From CAXBNB01 sp040151475 (GTDB taxonomy: Bacteria > Bacteroidota > Bacteroidia > Cytophagales > Cyclobacteriaceae): DNA of 64,000 nt. The notes beneath the pieces were generated by a model that saw only the letters and a program-made list of their open reading frames with translations, did not search any database and was not told where the DNA came from. The stretch lies in NCBI RefSeq assembly GCF_040151475.1, contig NZ_JBDKWG010000130.1:110924-174923 (forward strand), in the 5' to 3' direction. A program made the position numbers and the translations under genes. Below are positions 1-9,195 of this stretch, piece by piece (the stretch's first letter is position 1; every line of letters begins with the position of its first letter).

Positions 1-1152
1 TATTAGAACATTCAATTCTTCAGGTTTTAAAGATTTTTCTTTAGCAAAATTTACGTCATCTACCCTGCGATGAAGGATATTCCAGCCATGTTCCCAATTG
101 CCTGTTCTGCTCGCATTATAATACTTCTGTGCAAATAGAAAATCCTCCTTCAAGCATTCCTTTAGTTCCTGATCCGTCCAAACATAAAATTTACCTTCAA
201 TGCCTTCACTATCAGCATCTAGTGCTGAATAAAAAGCTCCACTCTCATCCAACATCTCTCTGTTCAACCACTCCACTGTCTGATAAACAGCGTGTTTATA
301 AAGTGTATTTGGCTTCAATTTGTAGGCATCTGAATAAACACTCAGCAACTGTCCATTATCATAGAGCATTTTCTCGAAATGAGGAGCAAACCAATCGGCA
401 TCTGTGGAGTAGCGTGCAAAACCACCTCCTACCTGATCATAGATTCCTCCCAGGGCTATTTTCTCTAATGTAAGATGAAGTTGATTTGACAGCTCGTTAT
501 GTTCATCATTCGCCAAATATTGAATCATATACTTCCAGATAACCGGCATGGGAAATTTTGGAGCTGATCCCATTCCTCCTCTCACTCTATCAAATCCGTT
601 GATAAGGTTCGCATTGATTTTGTCCAGAGACTCCTCTGTTAAGGCATTATTTTGGTGACCAGAGAATTGATCACGATTCAGAGCCTCCACAAACTTCACG
701 GCAGACTCTTCCAATGCATCTCTTTTGGTTTTAAATACTTCCGCAATATTGAGCAGCAAGCTTTTCCAACCCTGAGCAGGAAAATAAGTACCTCCATAAA
801 ATGGTTTTTGATCCGGCATTAGGAAAACATTCAAAGGCCAGCCACCTTGCAATCCCATGGCATGCAGAGCATCCATATAAACCTGATCTACATCCGGACG
901 TTCCTCTCTATCAACTTTGATGCAAACAAAATATTCATTCATCACCTTCGCTATCTCTTCATTCTCAAAGGACTCCCGCTCCATCACATGACACCAATGA
1001 CAAGTAGAATAACCAATGCTCACCAGAATAGGCTTATCTTCATTTTTGGCTTTACTTAAAGTTCGGTCATTCCAGGCATACCAATTCACCGGATTGTCGG
1101 CATGCTGAAGTAAATACGGACTGGTCTCGTTAATCAAGCTGTTTGAATTCAT
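1..1152 (-). CDS. DUF255 / YyaL-type thioredoxin-fold protein (3' end cut by window)
   Basis: The frame is open from the window edge to an ATG at 1152 and encodes about 384 residues of an N-terminal part. It begins MNSNSLINETSPYLLQHADN and carries a thioredoxin-like STCHWCHVMERESFE motif near residue 45, followed by VDREERPDVDQVYM. This pattern is diagnostic of the DUF255 (YyaL, spermatogenesis-associated protein 20) family, which joins an N-terminal thioredoxin-like domain to an (alpha/alpha)6 glycosidase-like barrel. Full-length members are about 670-700 aa, so nearly half lies outside the window. Its start overlaps the GSCFA gene stop as ATGA, so the two are probably translationally coupled. 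The biochemical role of the family is unsettled. Confidence 0.9.
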   Translation of the reverse strand, partial: MNSNSLINETSPYLLQHADNPVNWYAWNDRTLSKAKNEDKPILVSIGYSTCHWCHVMERESFENEEIAKVMNEYFVCIKVDREERPDVDQVYMDALHAMGLQGGWPLNVFLMPDQKPFYGGTYFPAQGWKSLLLNIAEVFKTKRDALEESAVKFVEALNRDQFSGHQNNALTEESLDKINANLINGFDRVRGGMGSAPKFPMPVIWKYMIQYLANDEHNELSNQLHLTLEKIALGGIYDQVGGGFARYSTDADWFAPHFEKMLYDNGQLLSVYSDAYKLKPNTLYKHAVYQTVEWLNREMLDESGAFYSALDADSEGIEGKFYVWTDQELKECLKEDFLFAQKYYNASRTGNWEHGWNILHRRVDDVNFAKEKSLKPEELNVLI

Positions 1153-2120
1153 ACTATTTGATCTTTGAGTTTTTTTTCTTCTTCATTTATATCCACCTGC
1201 CCTTTCATTTTTTGTAATTCTCCAAGGGTCTTTTTCAAAAATCGTTGGTGGGCTTCAGATTCGGGATTAAAAGGTTTGTGGCCTATTGCCTCTTTTATCT
1301 TCTTCCATTTTTTTATAAAGTCTCTGGTCTCCGAATCAAAATAGGTTTGTTGGAATTTATTCCAAATATACTCTTCCGCTAAATTACTGGGATGAATCAT
1401 ATCCTTCTTGTAAAAACGATAATCACGCAGGTCATCCATCATGATTTCGTAAGAAGGGAAATAAAACACATCGTTGTATTCATCTTGAAGCGTGTCACAA
1501 ATAATTCTGAGCTTAGACTTACTTACGGAATTATTTTCCAATCCATCTTTAACGTGACGCACCGGACTCACAGTCAAAAGCAACTTGATTTTAGGATTAT
1601 TCTGTTTTAGTTCTTTATAAAGACCTAAAAATGCCTCCGACATCTCTTTCACAGAAAGTGATTCTTTTATGAAATGATTTTGAGGTACTTTGTGACAATT
1701 CGCAACTATTTTTCCCGATTCTTTCAATCGATACACAAATGCAGTCCCGAATGTGATGACCAACCAATCAGCCTTTTTCAACTCCCCCGATACAATCTTC
1801 TTGCTCTCTGTTAGTTGCTGCCTCAGTGCAATTCGAGAGCTTGCACAAAAACCGGAATGTGCATCGTAATGAAAAAATAAACCTAAGTGCTCCACAAATT
1901 TACTTTCGTCCCACTCACTTTCCTTAAGCAAATTAAAAATAGAAATGGGATTGTAAACTGTACCAAAAGGATTGATCAAAGTATTGAATTTGTATTCTTT
2001 CAAATACGAACCTATCACATCCGAGAAACAAGACCCAATGGTAATGACTGAGTCTTTCAGTTTTATTTTTTCCTGAAAAGGAAGTAAATTCAATTCCGTA
2101 CGGAAACTCACTGTATTCAT
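1149..2120 (-). CDS. GSCFA domain-containing protein
   Basis: This 323-residue protein has the family signature ITIGSCFSD at residues 27-34, which aligns with the nucleophile block of SGNH/GDSL-like hydrolases. Near the C terminus DMIHPSNLAEEYIW fits the D-x-x-H catalytic block. GSCFA proteins are widespread in Bacteroidota and Proteobacteria and are thought to be esterases or acyltransferases of the SGNH clan; the substrate is unknown. No signal peptide is visible, so it is probably cytoplasmic. It lies just downstream of the ribosomal operon terminator and its stop overlaps the next gene's start by 4 nt. Confidence 0.85.
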   Translation of the reverse strand: MNTVSFRTELNLLPFQEKIKLKDSVITIGSCFSDVIGSYLKEYKFNTLINPFGTVYNPISIFNLLKESEWDESKFVEHLGLFFHYDAHSGFCASSRIALRQQLTESKKIVSGELKKADWLVITFGTAFVYRLKESGKIVANCHKVPQNHFIKESLSVKEMSEAFLGLYKELKQNNPKIKLLLTVSPVRHVKDGLENNSVSKSKLRIICDTLQDEYNDVFYFPSYEIMMDDLRDYRFYKKDMIHPSNLAEEYIWNKFQQTYFDSETRDFIKKWKKIKEAIGHKPFNPESEAHQRFLKKTLGELQKMKGQVDINEEEKKLKDQIV

Positions 2121-2147
2121 CTTAAAGTCAATTCAAAACTGCATAAA

Positions 2148-2177
2148 AAAAGCGTATCCGGTTAAAGATACGCTTTT
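2148..2177 (-). terminator. Intrinsic terminator of the rpsF-rpsR-rplI operon
   Basis: An 11-bp perfect stem (AAAAGCGTATC with GATACGCTTTT) has an 8-nt loop. On the minus strand the hairpin is followed by a run of T residues. It sits 21 nt past the rplI stop and before the GSCFA start. Confidence 0.85.
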
Positions 2178-2198
2178 ATCATGTTTTATGAACAACAC

Positions 2199-2639
2199 TT
2201 AGTCTTCTACTACATTCAAAGTAATCGTGTGATGTACTTCTTTGTGCAAATCCAACTCGGCTTCATATTCACCTATATTTTTAATCTGACCAAAAGAAAT
2301 TTTCTTACGATCGATTTCAAAACCTTTAGCCGCAAGCGCATCAGCTACCTGCAATGCAGTCACTGCACCAAAAATCTTTCCAGACTCTCCGGCTTTTGCT
2401 TTGATTTCCAAAACCATTTCACCGATTTTGTCAGCGATATCCTGAGCATCTTGCTTAAGCTTTTCAGCTTTATGAGCATGTTGCTTGATGATTTCATCTA
2501 TCTTTTTTCTATTTGACTTGTTGGCCAATATAGCTATTCCCTGAGGAATAAGATAATTCCTTCCATATCCTGGCTTCACACTAACAGTATCGTTCTTGTA
2601 ACCCAGGCCTTTTATATCTTCTTTTAATATTACATCCAT
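2199..2639 (-). CDS. rplI: 50S ribosomal protein L9
   Basis: The 146-residue protein has the L9 signature: MDVILKEDIKGLGYKND at the start and GYGRNYLIPQGIA at residues 24-36, then a long connecting helix and a C-terminal domain. The length is normal for the family. L9 binds 23S rRNA at the base of the L1 stalk. It is the last gene of the rpsF-rpsR-rplI operon, 9 nt after rpsR, and is followed by an intrinsic terminator. Confidence 0.98.
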   Translation of the reverse strand: MDVILKEDIKGLGYKNDTVSVKPGYGRNYLIPQGIAILANKSNRKKIDEIIKQHAHKAEKLKQDAQDIADKIGEMVLEIKAKAGESGKIFGAVTALQVADALAAKGFEIDRKKISFGQIKNIGEYEAELDLHKEVHHTITLNVVED

Positions 2640-2648
2640 GTCAAATAC

Positions 2649-2900
2649 TTATTTAAGTGAATCAGTAACATAAGGTAATATCGCTATCAGTCTCGCACGC
2701 TTGATGGCTTGCGTTACTCTTCTTTGATATTTTGCACTTGTTCCGGTTAGTCTTCTTGGAAGAATCTTACCTTGTTCGTTTACAAATTTCAATAAAAAGT
2801 TAGCATCTTTATAATCAATATATTTGATGCCATTTTTCTTAAACCGACAATATTTCTTTGCATTGTCAGTTCTGTTCATTGGTTCGTTTACTAGTGTCAT
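2649..2900 (-). CDS. rpsR: 30S ribosomal protein S18
   Basis: This 83-residue basic protein has the conserved S18 core (KYIDYKDANFLLKFV, RRLTGTSAKYQRRVTQAI, ARLIAILPYV). It binds 16S rRNA in the platform as a heterodimer with S6. The ATG overlaps the rpsF stop by 4 nt (ATGA), which suggests translational coupling and equal stoichiometry with S6. Confidence 0.98.
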   Translation of the reverse strand: MTLVNEPMNRTDNAKKYCRFKKNGIKYIDYKDANFLLKFVNEQGKILPRRLTGTSAKYQRRVTQAIKRARLIAILPYVTDSLK

Positions 2901-3262
2901 GCTTTAGCTTCCTCCTTTCCTTCTTTTTTCTTGTTGAATGCACCACCTTTTCTCTTCTCGTTGTAAGCAATCGCATGCTTATCCAACACAGTGGTTAAAA
3001 ATCTCATAACTTTTTCGTCACGTCTGATTTCAGTTTCAAGGATATCAACCAAAGTAGGTTCAGCCTTATACTCAAATAGTTGATAGAACCCTGTTTTCTT
3101 GTGATTTATCGGATAAGCTAATTTCTTAAGACCCCAGCTCTCATCATTGATGATTTCTGCACCATTGTCGGTGAGGATCTTCTTAAACTTACCGACAGCA
3201 TCCTTCATCTGATCATCAGACAAAACGGGAGTTAAAATGAATACCGTCTCGTAATTTCTCAT
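2897..3262 (-). CDS. rpsF: 30S ribosomal protein S6
   Basis: This 121-residue protein begins MRNYETVFILTPVLSDDQ, the standard S6 start, and contains WGLKKLAYPINHKKTGFYQL and a Lys/Glu-rich C-terminal tail. It partners S18 in the small-subunit platform. It is the first gene of the operon, with a strong Bacteroidota promoter about 30 nt upstream. Confidence 0.98.
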   Translation of the reverse strand: MRNYETVFILTPVLSDDQMKDAVGKFKKILTDNGAEIINDESWGLKKLAYPINHKKTGFYQLFEYKAEPTLVDILETEIRRDEKVMRFLTTVLDKHAIAYNEKRKGGAFNKKKEGKEEAKA

Positions 3263-3295
3263 TGTTTAAAATTATTAGTTTAAAAAATTGAGGTG

Positions 3296-3324
3296 CAAAA
3301 GTAGTATTTATTATTGTAAACAAA
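3296..3324 (-). promoter_or_regulatory. Bacteroidota sigma-A type promoter for rpsF operon
   Basis: Read on the minus strand, a -33 TTTG (3324-3321), a 17-nt spacer and a -7 TACTTTTG (3303-3296) match the consensus TTTG-N17-TAnnTTTG. The predicted transcript would start near 3289, about 27 nt before the rpsF ATG. It is the best promoter in the window and supports the phylum assignment. Confidence 0.8.
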
Positions 3325-3580
3325 CACTCCGGGGAGTAAAATTTTGTATTTAATTCCTCGATATCGCCTTTTTAACAATGAAAAAAACATTTACAGCTTT
3401 ATATTATTATTCCACTCAATATTCAATTAGTGGTGACGTTGGCTTACCTGACTGGCATGCCCTTTGCAAGGATTGCTATTCAAATAGTATTCTCGAATAA
3501 AAACCCAAATCGACCTTAATAATTCAAAACCCTAATTATTTTTGAGTCTTCAACTTCACCAGAAGCATCAATCAAAAAAT

Positions 3581-5464
3581 ATGAACTATAAATTGTTGCG
3601 ATTGTCCTTAGCTGTTATATTTTCCACTACGGCAACTTTGTGTTTTTCTCAAAAACTAATCATCTCAGAATCCAATATTGAAGTTACTTTGGGTAGCTCG
3701 GTAGATTTCACCGTAAAAAAATCAACCAGCGAGGATGAAAATACAGAAATTCAAATGTCCAAAGCTCCTTCAGGGGCAAAATTAAACCCAACTACTGGAG
3801 AATTTCACTGGACACCTACTAAAGAGAATCTTGGTACAACCGGAATTATTTTTTACCTATTGGACTCATCAAGTATTGTACTGGCAGAAGATATAGTGAC
3901 CATACATGTGGAAGGATTGGATATGGCTCCAAAACTAATCATAGAGGAAGTCTCTATAAATGATGTGCCTCAAACCTATATTTCAGGAGAGTTATCCATC
4001 AATGAAAAAGATAAGCTGCACATCTCTGCCAAACTCAAAGATGAGAATCCTGAAAAATTATTTTTTACCTACTTTTTTAATGGTGACATAAATCAAAGGG
4101 AATTAATTAATGGATCAGTATTATACAACACTGCCAGTCAGCAAATTGATTTTTATTTTCAACCTAATGAGACACAAGCAAGAACAGGACATATAGATTG
4201 GAATGTAAAACTACTGGATCAAAATGGAAAACAAGGAAATTTCAACCTGAGAATCAATATTGCAAACGTTGACTTCCCTCCTGTGATTCTGAACAAACAA
4301 AGTAAAAAAAGTATCCGGGATGAATACACTTATACCTTTCATCCTATCATAAACAATGATGATAACGATAAGCTTGTATTTCAATACAAGCCTGATGACA
4401 ACATCAAGGGCATCAATATGAATGACGCCACAGGTGACATCACCTGGGATATCAAAGCTAGTGATATGGTGGAGAACAAAATATATAAGATATATTTTAA
4501 AGTGTCAGAATTGGATGAGCCCGCCCATTTTGATGAATTCACCCTCGAGCTGGAATGGTCTGCCACAAACAAACCACCTATAATAAAAGCCATACCGGGA
4601 TGGAATGTAAAAGAGGGATTGGAAAACACTTATCAGATCATAGCCGAAGACCCTAATTTGGATGACGAACTCAGCTATTTCTTTGCAGGAGGAAGCTCCT
4701 TTAGCGGAATGACTCTGGATGAAAAAACAGGCATTATTACCTTCAAACCATTGCATAGTATGGTTTCAAAATCTAATGGCACCATGGACATACAAGTGGG
4801 CATCCGTGTGATGGACAAAAAAGGACTTGATGTTATAGGACAGATTCCTATAAAAGTTTTTGACAGACCTGATCCAAACAGATTGGAAGACACATACCTC
4901 CACTTGAAAAACGAGATGGATATAATGTTAAAAAAATCAAAAGAGATTAAAGAAAAAATGATCTTTCTGGATGGAAGACTAAAATCACAAAGAAGAACTA
5001 CTACTATTGTTCTCTCGGCCATTACACTTGCAGGAGCTATATTTTCAAGCCTTCCTGATGACACGTTTTTAAGAAAGGCATCTCCCGGAATAGTCGGTTT
5101 ACCTGCGGCATATTCCCTTATTATGGCAGTAGATATCAAAGACGAAGAATCCATCACCACACTTAAGCAGCAAGCAGGAGAACTGGCAACTATATTGGAT
5201 CATAAACTCAACAGACTCAACCAATACAATACAGTAGAAAAAGAACAACTCAGTAACGATGCTGAATTTATTACGCTCATCAATCAATACAATGACGATG
5301 AAACACTTAGAAATCAGGCAAGTACTCTGAATAAGTTAAATACAGGATACAGTACCATATCCAATATAAAAAAATACCAGAAAATATTGAAACGATATGA
5401 CAACAAGGAAAGGAAAGCTGGTTTTAGAAAATATTTTAATAAGAACAGTAAACAAACAGAGTAA
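3581..5464 (+). CDS. Secreted cadherin/Ig-like repeat protein with C-terminal hydrophobic segment
   Basis: The chosen ATG gives 627 residues with a signal peptide (MNYKLLRLSLAVIFSTTATL, cleaved after CFSQ); the frame is open upstream to a TTG at 3542. The body holds about four repeats of the putative-Ig/cadherin-like type, each with patterns such as SGAKLNPTTGEFHWTPT and GMTLDEKTGIITFKP. The C-terminal third is different: a charged predicted coiled coil (DIMLKKSKEIKEKM), a hydrophobic stretch with IVLSAITLAGAIFS and IVGLPAAYSLIMAV, then a second helical region rich in Asn/Lys/Gln. No type IX sorting domain is visible. It may be a membrane-anchored adhesin or surface structural protein. The function is unknown. 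A cytochrome lipoprotein follows after 49 nt. Confidence 0.8.
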   Translation: MNYKLLRLSLAVIFSTTATLCFSQKLIISESNIEVTLGSSVDFTVKKSTSEDENTEIQMSKAPSGAKLNPTTGEFHWTPTKENLGTTGIIFYLLDSSSIVLAEDIVTIHVEGLDMAPKLIIEEVSINDVPQTYISGELSINEKDKLHISAKLKDENPEKLFFTYFFNGDINQRELINGSVLYNTASQQIDFYFQPNETQARTGHIDWNVKLLDQNGKQGNFNLRINIANVDFPPVILNKQSKKSIRDEYTYTFHPIINNDDNDKLVFQYKPDDNIKGINMNDATGDITWDIKASDMVENKIYKIYFKVSELDEPAHFDEFTLELEWSATNKPPIIKAIPGWNVKEGLENTYQIIAEDPNLDDELSYFFAGGSSFSGMTLDEKTGIITFKPLHSMVSKSNGTMDIQVGIRVMDKKGLDVIGQIPIKVFDRPDPNRLEDTYLHLKNEMDIMLKKSKEIKEKMIFLDGRLKSQRRTTTIVLSAITLAGAIFSSLPDDTFLRKASPGIVGLPAAYSLIMAVDIKDEESITTLKQQAGELATILDHKLNRLNQYNTVEKEQLSNDAEFITLINQYNDDETLRNQASTLNKLNTGYSTISNIKKYQKILKRYDNKERKAGFRKYFNKNSKQTE

Positions 5465-5513
5465 TAGTCAAACTCTAACCTTTCTTTATTTAAAAACCTC
5501 TTAACCATAATTA

Positions 5514-7808
5514 ATGCCTTCGTTCCAAAAAAAATCTTCTCGCCCACTAATAATTGCGGTTATTCTTTTTTGGACAGTTACATTGGCATACTTTGGATGC
5601 CAGCCTGAAAGTACTTCATCCCAAAAGGAAAATAGTGCGACAGCAAAGGAATCAGTACTCAAAACCAGAGACATGTTTCTTGGAGAGCAAAACTGTATGG
5701 ACTGCCATCAGGATCAGTACCATAATTGGGAAGACTCTCATCATGCGTATTCGATGCAGCCAGCAGACAGCACCAATGTAAAGGCCTCTTTTAAAGGTGA
5801 GAAGTTTGAAAAAGACGGTATTACTTTTACTTTTTTTCAAAAAAATGACAAGTACTGGGTAAATACTAAAGATGTAGAAGGAGGCTATAAAGACTTTGAA
5901 ATACTCTACACCTTCGGCATTACTCCCTTGCAACAATACCTCGTTGCGCTACCGGGAGGAAAAATGCAGGCACTGGAAACTGCCTGGGATACAAAGAATA
6001 ATAAATGGTTTCACTTATATGACCATCTTAAACTCACGCACAATGAATGGGTGAACTGGACTGGTGGAGCTATGAACTGGAACACTATGTGTGCCCAGTG
6101 TCATTCTACTTATCTTGAGAAAAATTTTGACGACAATAAAAACACTTTTGACACAAAATGGGCGAGTGTAAATGTGAGCTGTGAAGCCTGTCACGGAGCT
6201 GGCAAGAAGCATATTGACTACATCGATTCGGAAGAGTATAAGAACAACCAAAAAGTACCTGGCTCACACTTGCAACTTACCAACAACAACTCTTCCAAAG
6301 AGCAAGTAAACTCATGTGCACCATGCCATTCACGCAGAGGGCAGCTTACTGAAGTTTACGATCATGAAGGAGAATACCTTGACAATTTCATCCCCTCAAT
6401 ACTCACAGACGGTCTCTATCATGCTGACGGGCAAATCCAGGATGAAGTATATGTTTATGGATCTTTTACTCAAAGTAAAATGTATCATAACAATGTAAAA
6501 TGCACCAATTGTCATGATCCTCATACTACGAAAATAAAATTTCAAGACAACCAATTGTGTTTGCAATGTCATGAACCAAAATACGACTCTAAAGACCATC
6601 ACTTTCATGAAGAATCGAATGAAGGAACTAAATGCGTCAATTGCCACATGCCAGGTAAGTACTACATGGGAGTTGATTTTAGAAGGGATCATAGCCTAAG
6701 AATCCCTCGCCCAGACTTATCTGTCGAATATGGCACTCCGAATGCCTGCAACCAATGCCACGAAGACAAAAGTCCTGAGTGGGCAGCCAAACAAGTGGAG
6801 AACTGGCATGGAAAAGAACGTCCTTATCATTTTTCAGAAGATCTGATCGTAGGTCGCCGCAGAGAACCGGAATACGTATCGAATCTATTACTCATGCTGG
6901 CCGATACGGCTCAACCTGTTATCGCAAGAGCCACTGCACTGCAATACATCAACGAAACCCCAATCTCTGATGGCAACTTAGAGATTATCCCATTTTTAAA
7001 AAATCCTGAACCTCTTATAAGGATTCAGGCGATCCGGTCTTTGAATGATTTACCAGTGGTAGAAAGGATAAGTAATGTATCTCCCCTTCTTCGTGATCCC
7101 GTGAGGGCAGTAAGAGTAGCCGCCGTAGATATACTGCTGGATGCACCACAAGATCAAATCCCAGGGTTGTATCGTCAGGACTTTCAGAAGGCATCCAATG
7201 AATTTTATGAATACTTACAAGCCAATGTGGATGCCCGAGATGGCCAGTTTGCTTTTGCACAATATTATGACCGTTTAAACCAGCCGCAAAATGCAGAAAA
7301 GTATTACTTAAAAGCACTAAAAGGCGATAGCTTGTACAATATGTCACGGTTGAATTTGGGGATTTTGTACAATAAACAAGGCAGAAATGAAGAAGCTATT
7401 AAGATGTACAATGAAGTGATAAACATTGAGCCAAATTATGGACCGGCATATTACTCATTGGGATTACTTTATGCCGAATTGAATCAACTGGACAAAACCG
7501 TGGAATATCTAAAGAAAACCATAGAAGTGATGCCTGAAAACCTGAGGGCATATTACAATTTGGGACTTGCCCTTCAAAATGTGGAAAAACCTAAAGAAGC
7601 CGAACAAGTTTATATTGATGCACTAAAAGTTTCTCCTGATTACTGGGAAATTCACAACGCCATAGGAATACTGTATTATCAGCAAGGGAATTTTAGCAAG
7701 GCAAAACATCATATTGATTTACTGGTGAATCAATTTCCGAACAACAATGACTTAAAGAATTTTCAAAATCAAGTCAATCAAATGTTGAATTCATCGAAGG
7801 TACAATAG
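5514..7808 (+). CDS. Octaheme c-type cytochrome with HEAT and TPR repeats (lipoprotein)
   Basis: This 764-residue protein starts with a hydrophobic leader ending in a probable lipidated Cys29 (AYFGC). Eight CXXCH haem-binding motifs follow: CMDCH, CAQCH, CEACH, CAPCH, CTNCH, CLQCH, CVNCH and CNQCH, in an arrangement typical of cytochrome c554/multihaem families. After residue about 440 come HEAT-like repeats (IPFLKNPEPLIRIQAIRSL, LLRDPVRAVRVAAVDIL) and from about 570 several TPRs (YNMSRLNLGILYNKQGRNEE and similar). Proteins of this build occur in many environmental Bacteroidota and Planctomycetes and are presumed periplasmic electron-transfer proteins; the electron donor and acceptor are unknown. 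It may share a transcript with the Ig-like protein upstream. Confidence 0.9.
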   Translation: MPSFQKKSSRPLIIAVILFWTVTLAYFGCQPESTSSQKENSATAKESVLKTRDMFLGEQNCMDCHQDQYHNWEDSHHAYSMQPADSTNVKASFKGEKFEKDGITFTFFQKNDKYWVNTKDVEGGYKDFEILYTFGITPLQQYLVALPGGKMQALETAWDTKNNKWFHLYDHLKLTHNEWVNWTGGAMNWNTMCAQCHSTYLEKNFDDNKNTFDTKWASVNVSCEACHGAGKKHIDYIDSEEYKNNQKVPGSHLQLTNNNSSKEQVNSCAPCHSRRGQLTEVYDHEGEYLDNFIPSILTDGLYHADGQIQDEVYVYGSFTQSKMYHNNVKCTNCHDPHTTKIKFQDNQLCLQCHEPKYDSKDHHFHEESNEGTKCVNCHMPGKYYMGVDFRRDHSLRIPRPDLSVEYGTPNACNQCHEDKSPEWAAKQVENWHGKERPYHFSEDLIVGRRREPEYVSNLLLMLADTAQPVIARATALQYINETPISDGNLEIIPFLKNPEPLIRIQAIRSLNDLPVVERISNVSPLLRDPVRAVRVAAVDILLDAPQDQIPGLYRQDFQKASNEFYEYLQANVDARDGQFAFAQYYDRLNQPQNAEKYYLKALKGDSLYNMSRLNLGILYNKQGRNEEAIKMYNEVINIEPNYGPAYYSLGLLYAELNQLDKTVEYLKKTIEVMPENLRAYYNLGLALQNVEKPKEAEQVYIDALKVSPDYWEIHNAIGILYYQQGNFSKAKHHIDLLVNQFPNNNDLKNFQNQVNQMLNSSKVQ

Positions 7809-7960
7809 CAACTTTTGTACTCTTTTATCTTGAGGTAATTTCTGTCTTCTTTACGCCTTCCATGAAAAAATAATGCCACCCCTCACTCATTTTTTTATTT
7901 TCAGAAGAATTGATTTTTTAATTTGATCATAAAGGATAACTTAGCTACTGACATTGAGAA

Positions 7961-7993
7961 AAATCAATCACCTCCTAAGGTTTTGATTGATTT
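7961..7993. repeat. Inverted repeat upstream of the SiaC-like gene
   Basis: AAATCAATCA (7961-7970) and TGATTGATTT (7984-7993) form a 10-bp perfect inverted repeat around a 13-nt spacer, 37 nt before the start of the SiaC-like gene. There is no T-run after it. It could be an operator or an RNA hairpin in the leader. Confidence 0.45.
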
Positions 7994-8030
7994 CAATTTT
8001 CATCCTTTAGCTATGGAGTCATATTAATCA

Positions 8031-8462
8031 ATGGTAAATCAAAACGCAGGTAAAAGACAAGGGATCGAGGTAAAAAAAGTGGACAAATTGGTTATTCGAC
8101 CAACTCGCATCACCCCTTTGGTATATTTTGATCCTGATCGGGCTTTATTAGAACTAAGAGGTAAATCCAGTCCTGAAAATTCCATACAATTCTATAAAAG
8201 GCTTCTCATCGCACTTGAGCGGTATGCCCACTATGGCACTAAAGATATCACTGCCAATTTTAAATTGGAGTATTTCAATACAAGCTCTTCAAAGTGCCTG
8301 TTTGATGCTTTCAAAAGGTTGATGAAAGCGCAACAAAGGGGGATATCGCTAACCATAAACTGGTACTACGAAGAGTACGACACTGACATGCTGGAGTCTG
8401 GGGAAGATTACAGTGACTTGCTTGGCTTCAAATTCAACTATATAGAAACCGTCTTCAATTGA
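8031..8462 (+). CDS. SiaC-like regulatory phosphoprotein (DUF1987)
   Basis: The 143-residue protein matches the DUF1987/SiaC family from about residue 24: ITPLVYFDPDRALLELRGKS, then LEYFNTSSSKCL at 80-90 and INWYYEEYDTDMLESGEDY. In Pseudomonas SiaC is the phosphorylated partner of the SiaA phosphatase and SiaB kinase and activates the diguanylate cyclase SiaD; its phospho-Thr aligns with the Thr in YFNTSS (about Thr84 here). No SiaA, SiaB or GGDEF gene is next to it in this window. An ECF sigma gene follows 149 nt downstream, but a functional link is only inference. Confidence 0.85.
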   Translation: MVNQNAGKRQGIEVKKVDKLVIRPTRITPLVYFDPDRALLELRGKSSPENSIQFYKRLLIALERYAHYGTKDITANFKLEYFNTSSSKCLFDAFKRLMKAQQRGISLTINWYYEEYDTDMLESGEDYSDLLGFKFNYIETVFN

Positions 8463-8611
8463 CATTATTTAGAAAATTTAGAAAACAAAACCATTTTGTT
8501 GTACAGTTTACTCTGTTTCATTTTCATGCAATGAAAACCAAAATTGAATTATTTTAGTCAGATGATTAAACCAATTCAAACTTTCACACTCTAAGCCACA
8601 AATCAAACAAC

Positions 8612-9151
8612 GTGGAAGAAAAGGATTTAATAGAAAAAATTCGGAATCCCGACACCAAAAACTATGGGTTTAACCTTCTGGTAAGAGAATACCAGGAAAG
8701 GATATATTGGCATGTAAGGAAAATGGTGATTGACCATGATGACGCTGATGATCTGGTGCAGGAAGTATTTATAAAGGTTTGGAAAAATCTGGATAAATTT
8801 AGGGAAGACTCAAGGCTTTATACCTGGATATATCGCATTGCGACCAATGAGTGCCTCAATTTTTTAAACAAAAAGAAAGATAAATTCTTCCTGCCTATTA
8901 ATGATGTAGCGGCAGAATTAAGTAGTAAACTGGATTCAGGAAGCTATATCAGTGGTGATGAAATTCAAATGAAACTTCAAAAGGCACTGCTCAAGTTACC
9001 TGACAAACAAAGGTTGGTGTTTAACATGAAGTATTTCGATGAAATGAAGTTTACCGAAATTGCAGAAATTACCGAGACGAGCGTTGGGGCATTAAAAGCC
9101 AGCTATCATTTGGCTGTAAAAAAAATAGAACAAAATTTAAAAATTGATTAA
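8612..9151 (+). CDS. ECF-type sigma-70 family RNA polymerase sigma factor
   Basis: This 179-residue protein has region 2 (DDADDLVQEVFIKVWKNLDK, about residues 40-59, then RLYTWIYRIATNECLNFL) and region 4 (LPDKQRLVFNMKYFDEMKF, EIAEITETSVGALKASYHLA). It has the standard ECF length and no extra domain. The start is GTG at 8612, as no ATG precedes region 2. The next three genes follow at short spacing (44, 23 and 62 nt). The first has one membrane segment and is a candidate anti-sigma factor, and the second is a Spy-like envelope-stress protein. The set suggests an envelope-responsive sigma regulon. Confidence 0.93.
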   Translation: MEEKDLIEKIRNPDTKNYGFNLLVREYQERIYWHVRKMVIDHDDADDLVQEVFIKVWKNLDKFREDSRLYTWIYRIATNECLNFLNKKKDKFFLPINDVAAELSSKLDSGSYISGDEIQMKLQKALLKLPDKQRLVFNMKYFDEMKFTEIAEITETSVGALKASYHLAVKKIEQNLKID

Positions 9152-9195
9152 ACCTTTAAACAAAAACAACATCTAAGCCCTAGATTATCAACAAG

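Noticed and set aside
847..1059. Plus-strand frames inside the first 1.1 kb.
   Set aside because: They are shadows of the minus-strand DUF255 gene, which has the clear CHWCH thioredoxin motif.
7923..8027. A 34-codon open frame just before the SiaC-like gene, reading IIKDNLATDIEKNQ...NFHPLAMESY.
   Set aside because: It starts with TTG, is very short, includes the inverted repeat at 7961-7993, and has no recognisable homology; it is more likely leader sequence.
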